Assembly (NCBI RefSeq): GCF_003475325.1
Contig: NZ_QRQC01000019.1
Coordinates: forward strand, 1 to 46,219
Direction: 5' to 3'
DNA length: 46,219 bases
Source of the DNA: Collinsella sp. AF33-16
GTDB taxonomy: Bacteria > Actinomycetota > Coriobacteriia > Coriobacteriales > Coriobacteriaceae
A program made the position numbers and the translations under genes. Below the pieces are notes generated by a model. That model did not search any database. It had not been told where the DNA came from and saw nothing but the letters and a program-made list of their open reading frames with translations. Below are positions 43,208-46,219 of the stretch, one piece after another; the stretch's first letter is position 1, and every line of letters begins with the position of its first letter.

Positions 43208-43217
43208 CTACAAACGT

Positions 43218-45653
43218 CTATTTCGTCTTGCCGGTAATGAGCGTCTTAAGGCCTAAGCCGATTAGGCCCAGGCCCATGCGCACGCGGCTGGGGCGATGGC
43301 GCTCGATGGCCTTGGTCTTGCCGGCGGGTTTCTCGCGGCGGGCGCTTGCCTGGGGTGTGGGCTTGGCGGTCTGCGGCTGAGGCTCGGGCTCGGGCTCCAG
43401 GTCAGGCTCGATGACGGTCGCCTGGACCTTCTGTACCTTAGGGGCTGCCGGCTGTGGCTCGGGCTTGGGGTCCAGAGCAGGTGCGGATTCCGGTTTTGCC
43501 TTGGCGGTGGGTTCCGGGGTTGCGGCTGCGGCCTCGGCGTTGCGATAAGCGCGCTCCAACAGGAACTCCTGCGAGTTAAAGGGCTTCTCACCCTCTGTTC
43601 GCTCTACGGGAATCCAGGTGCCGTCGCTCGTCAGGCTACGTGCCTTCACGTTGTCGCGCAGCTGCACGCCCATGTACTCGTGCACCAGCGCGCGGCAGGT
43701 GGGGTCGAGCACGGGGAAGGCGATCTCTACGCGATGCTCGGTGTTGCGTGTCATCATGTCGGCAGAACTCAGGTAGATCATGTCCGAGTCCACGCCGAAG
43801 GCATAGACACGCGCGTGCTCCAAGAAACGTCCGACGATAGAACGTACGTGCACGTTTTCGGTCTTGCCCGCAATGTTGGGCTTCAGGCATGAGATGCCGC
43901 GGATGATCATGTCCACGCGCACGCCGGCACACGATGCCTCGGAGATCTTGTCGATGACCTCGCGGTCGGTCAGCGAGTTGAGCTTAAAGAACACGCGGGC
44001 GGGCTCGCCGGCGAGCGCACGTTGTATCTCGCGGTCCAGACCGCGCATGATGAGCGGCTTAAGGCCGACGGGCGCCACGCCCAAAAAGCGGTAGTCGCCG
44101 CGCAGGTTGCCCAGCGACAGGTTGCGGAAGAACAGGTTGGCGTCTTCGCCGATGCCGGGATGGGCGGTCATGAGCATAAAGTCGCTGTAGAGCTTGGCCG
44201 TCTTCTCGTTAAAGTTACCGGTGCCCAAAAGCGTGAGTCGAGTGAGCGCCATGCCCTCGCGATAGGTGAGCTGGCAGATCTTTGAGTGGCATTTAAAGCC
44301 CTCGGAGCCATAGATGACGGTGCAGCCCGCTTCTTCCAGACGCTCTGCCCACTCGATGTTGTTTTGCTCGTCAAAGCGCGCACGGAGCTCCATGAGCACC
44401 GTGACCTCTTTGCCGTTCTCGGCGGCGTCGATGAGCGACTCGCACAGGCGGCTCTGCTTGGCCACGCGGTAGAGCGTGATGCGCAGCGAGATGCACTCGG
44501 GGTCGTATGCGGCCTCGTGTACCAGGTCCAGGAACGGATTCATGGCCTCGTAGGGGTAAAAGAGCAGCTTATCGCCCTGCAGCACCTGCTCGCGAATGGA
44601 GCGGGACATGTCGATGGTGGGGTTGGGCTGCGGCTTAAACGGCGTAAAGAGGAGCTCGTTGCGCAGGTGTTCGGGAATTTTGCCCTCGATGCCAAAGACG
44701 TAGCCCAGGTTGAGCGGGATATCGCAGGTAAAAACCGAGCGGCGCGAAAGCTCGAGCGCTTTGCGGATGGTCTTGAGCGTCGCCTTCTCGAGCGAACCGG
44801 AGACGGCAAGCACCACCGGCTGCAGGCGCAAGCGCTTTTTGAGGATGCGCTTCATGTGCTGGCGGTAATCCTCTTCCTCCTCGACGCCCTCGCCGTCCGG
44901 GTCGATATCGGCATTGCGGGTGACGCGGATCAGAGCGCGGTCGAGCGGCTTATAGGAGCCAAAGCAGCTGTCCAGGCAGGCAAGGATGACGTCCTCGAGC
45001 AAGATGTAGGAGTAGGTGCCGGTGGGCGAGGGAATCTCGACCACGCGGTTCATCGAGGCGGGAATCTCGATAAGGCCCAGCAGGCTCTCCTCGTCCGTAA
45101 CGCCGTCCAGACCGCAGGCCAGATAGAGCGCGCCGTTGCGCAGGTTGGGGAAGGGGTGGCGCGGGTCAATGACCAGCGGCGAGATGACCGGCGACACGTA
45201 GGCCTGGAAGTAGCGGGTGACAAAGGTGCGCTCCTCGGGCGTAAGCGAATCGATACGAGCGCGGTGAACGCCCAGGGCGTCGAGTTTGCCCTCGATGCTC
45301 TTGAAGATGGTCTCCCAGCGGGTAAGGAGCCCGGGCATTTCGGCCATGACGGCATCGACCTGTTCGGAGGCGGTCATATTGCTCTTGTTGTCGACAGGCT
45401 GTTTTTTGAGCTCTGCCAGGTCGGACAGGCCGCCCACGCGCACCATGAGAAACTCGTCGAGGTTGGACTCGAAGATCGACACGAACTTTAGGCGCTCAAA
45501 CAGCGGAACGGTCTCGTCGAATGCCTCGTCAAGTACGCGGTTGTCAAAGCGCAGCCAGCTAAGCTCTCGGTTTTGCGTATACGAAAAATCACGCGGCGGC
45601 TTGCGCAACTTGGCGGCCTTTTGCTTCTTTTCGATTTTGCTCGGCATATGCAT
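43218..45653 (-). CDS. ppk1: Polyphosphate kinase 1 with Pro-rich C-terminal extension
   Basis: A protein of about 811 residues. The PPK1 core covers about 20-690: NRELSWLRFDNRVLDEA, VRVGG, YPYEAMNPFL, the first catalytic-site His in KCHSKICQL, and a second in NTEHRVEIAFP; YLSSADMMTRN is the phospholipase-D-like block. It makes polyphosphate from ATP. After about residue 700 it adds an unusual Pro/Glu/Lys-rich tail ending in a glycine-rich amphipathic stretch (MGLGLIGLGLKTLITGKTK). ATG 45651-45653 or 45645-45647 is the start; the frame is open to 45689. Confidence 0.92.
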   Translation of the reverse strand: MHMPSKIEKKQKAAKLRKPPRDFSYTQNRELSWLRFDNRVLDEAFDETVPLFERLKFVSIFESNLDEFLMVRVGGLSDLAELKKQPVDNKSNMTASEQVDAVMAEMPGLLTRWETIFKSIEGKLDALGVHRARIDSLTPEERTFVTRYFQAYVSPVISPLVIDPRHPFPNLRNGALYLACGLDGVTDEESLLGLIEIPASMNRVVEIPSPTGTYSYILLEDVILACLDSCFGSYKPLDRALIRVTRNADIDPDGEGVEEEEDYRQHMKRILKKRLRLQPVVLAVSGSLEKATLKTIRKALELSRRSVFTCDIPLNLGYVFGIEGKIPEHLRNELLFTPFKPQPNPTIDMSRSIREQVLQGDKLLFYPYEAMNPFLDLVHEAAYDPECISLRITLYRVAKQSRLCESLIDAAENGKEVTVLMELRARFDEQNNIEWAERLEEAGCTVIYGSEGFKCHSKICQLTYREGMALTRLTLLGTGNFNEKTAKLYSDFMLMTAHPGIGEDANLFFRNLSLGNLRGDYRFLGVAPVGLKPLIMRGLDREIQRALAGEPARVFFKLNSLTDREVIDKISEASCAGVRVDMIIRGISCLKPNIAGKTENVHVRSIVGRFLEHARVYAFGVDSDMIYLSSADMMTRNTEHRVEIAFPVLDPTCRALVHEYMGVQLRDNVKARSLTSDGTWIPVERTEGEKPFNSQEFLLERAYRNAEAAAATPEPTAKAKPESAPALDPKPEPQPAAPKVQKVQATVIEPDLEPEPEPQPQTAKPTPQASARREKPAGKTKAIERHRPSRVRMGLGLIGLGLKTLITGKTK

Positions 45654-45689
45654 CTGTCCGTTCAGTCCCCGCAGGGGACGATAGCCCAA

Positions 45690-46202
45690 CTCTATTTACT
45701 ATTGTCTCAATTTAGTCGCCCGCTGGCACGGACGTATCGCGCGAACGGTATCTTTACCTACTTCTTACGATGCCCGGCCATAGAACTAACGCTCGCGACA
45801 CTAATGCTAGCGTTCAATATTCTCACTCAACTGATAAGGATGCGTGAATAAGAATGATGGCAAGCTGAATATCATCGAATTCGGTCCAAAACGTGGGCTA
45901 GCTTCATTTATATACATAAAATCGTTTTACCTATGCAATTCTGAATCATGGATTTATAGATGCGATGGGGGATAATTTATAGGAAAAAGAGCGTTTACCT
46001 TTGAAAAGGTACTTTAGAGCGCCGAAGTGCATCATGGGGGAATCACATGCGATATACCGTTCATCGCACTTTGTTGACCGTTCGGGGGCGAGGTGGAATG
46101 CGGGTGGAATTTGGATATAACTAGAGCTGTCAGCAAGCAGCGCCCGTTACGGAAGGGCGCTGATAGATTCGGCCGAAAGGCCCGAAAGAAAGGTAGGAGG
46201 CC
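45690..46202. other. Gene-free 0.5-kb region upstream of the next gene
   Basis: It is A/T-richer than the coding DNA. It holds TTACCTTT/AAAGGTAC (about 45996-46013), a TATAAC -10-like box (46116-46121) and CAGCGCCC/GGGCGCTG (46138-46162), and a weak 25-residue frame from 46047. This looks like the promoter and structured 5' leader of the gene that begins at 46203. Confidence 0.5.
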
Positions 46203-46219
46203 ATGACGAAAGGTCTGCA
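46203..46219 (+). CDS. Start of an unidentified gene, cut by window end
   Basis: ATG after a perfect AGGAGG (2-3 nt spacing). Only five residues (MTKGL) are visible, so it cannot be identified. Confidence 0.4.

Noticed and set aside
46047..46124. 25-residue frame upstream of the last gene
   Set aside because: It has GGGGGAA upstream, but the translation is unconvincing and it overlaps the probable -10 box.

Overview
The window looks like chromosomal DNA of a high-GC, Gram-positive gut actinobacterium of the Coriobacteriia. Collinsella is the best guess. The reasons are GC-rich codon use, a sortase-anchored (LPxTG) surface peptidase, a dedicated ECF transporter, a tandem acetate kinase/phosphotransacetylase block, a D-aspartate ligase/aspartate racemase pair of the Enterococcus faecium Aslfm/Racfm type, and many long extragenic palindromes. 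This is recognition from sequence only; no search was run.

Layout. 0-2 kb: the end of a DUF2974 lipase-like gene and a nucleoid-associated protein. 2-7.7 kb: a lysine/DAP operon on the minus strand (lysA-dapA fused in frame, dapB, dapH) behind a lysine riboswitch, with a divergent M20D deacetylase that fits dapL. 7.8-11.5 kb: an FxLYD membrane protein behind a ribosome-site hairpin, an HTH protein, a membrane Ser/Thr kinase and a secreted coiled-coil peptidoglycan hydrolase. 11.8-13.9 kb: D-Asp ligase and Asp racemase (cell-wall cross-bridge). 14-17.6 kb: an ECF transporter (T, fused A-A, S) behind a leader peptide with three tandem Trp codons and a terminator, so probably a tryptophan importer under attenuation. 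17.7-20.9 kb: LPxTG-anchored C69 dipeptidase, a 30-residue membrane protein and a lipid kinase. 21-27.6 kb: RNase D, YugP-like metallopeptidase, xseA-xseB, HIT protein, LysR regulator and MFS permease. 27.7-31.6 kb: two ackA paralogues convergent with pta. 31.8-34.1 kb: UDP-galactopyranose mutase and a GT2 glycosyltransferase. 34.4-36.7 kb: P1-family peptidase, Maf and DJ-1 family protein. 37.1-41.2 kb: a GC-richer block of EamA transporter, GH1 6-phospho-beta-glucosidase and PTS EIIBC, followed by a 0.4-kb internally deleted IS3-type element. 41.8-45.7 kb: a TrmA/RumA-type RNA methyltransferase and polyphosphate kinase with an unusual Pro-rich tail.

The most interesting signals are (i) the Trp leader-peptide attenuator of an ECF transporter, with a 21-22-nt inverted repeat that bridges its terminator; (ii) the in-frame LysA-DapA fusion with a perfect internal Shine-Dalgarno; and (iii) a set of about 100-130-bp palindromic elements (16.65, 22.27, 30.48, 34.10 and 34.30 kb). 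Elements of one family share a conserved core, but each copy has its own long, mutually complementary arms (up to 29 bp perfect). That architecture is not explained by ordinary terminators.
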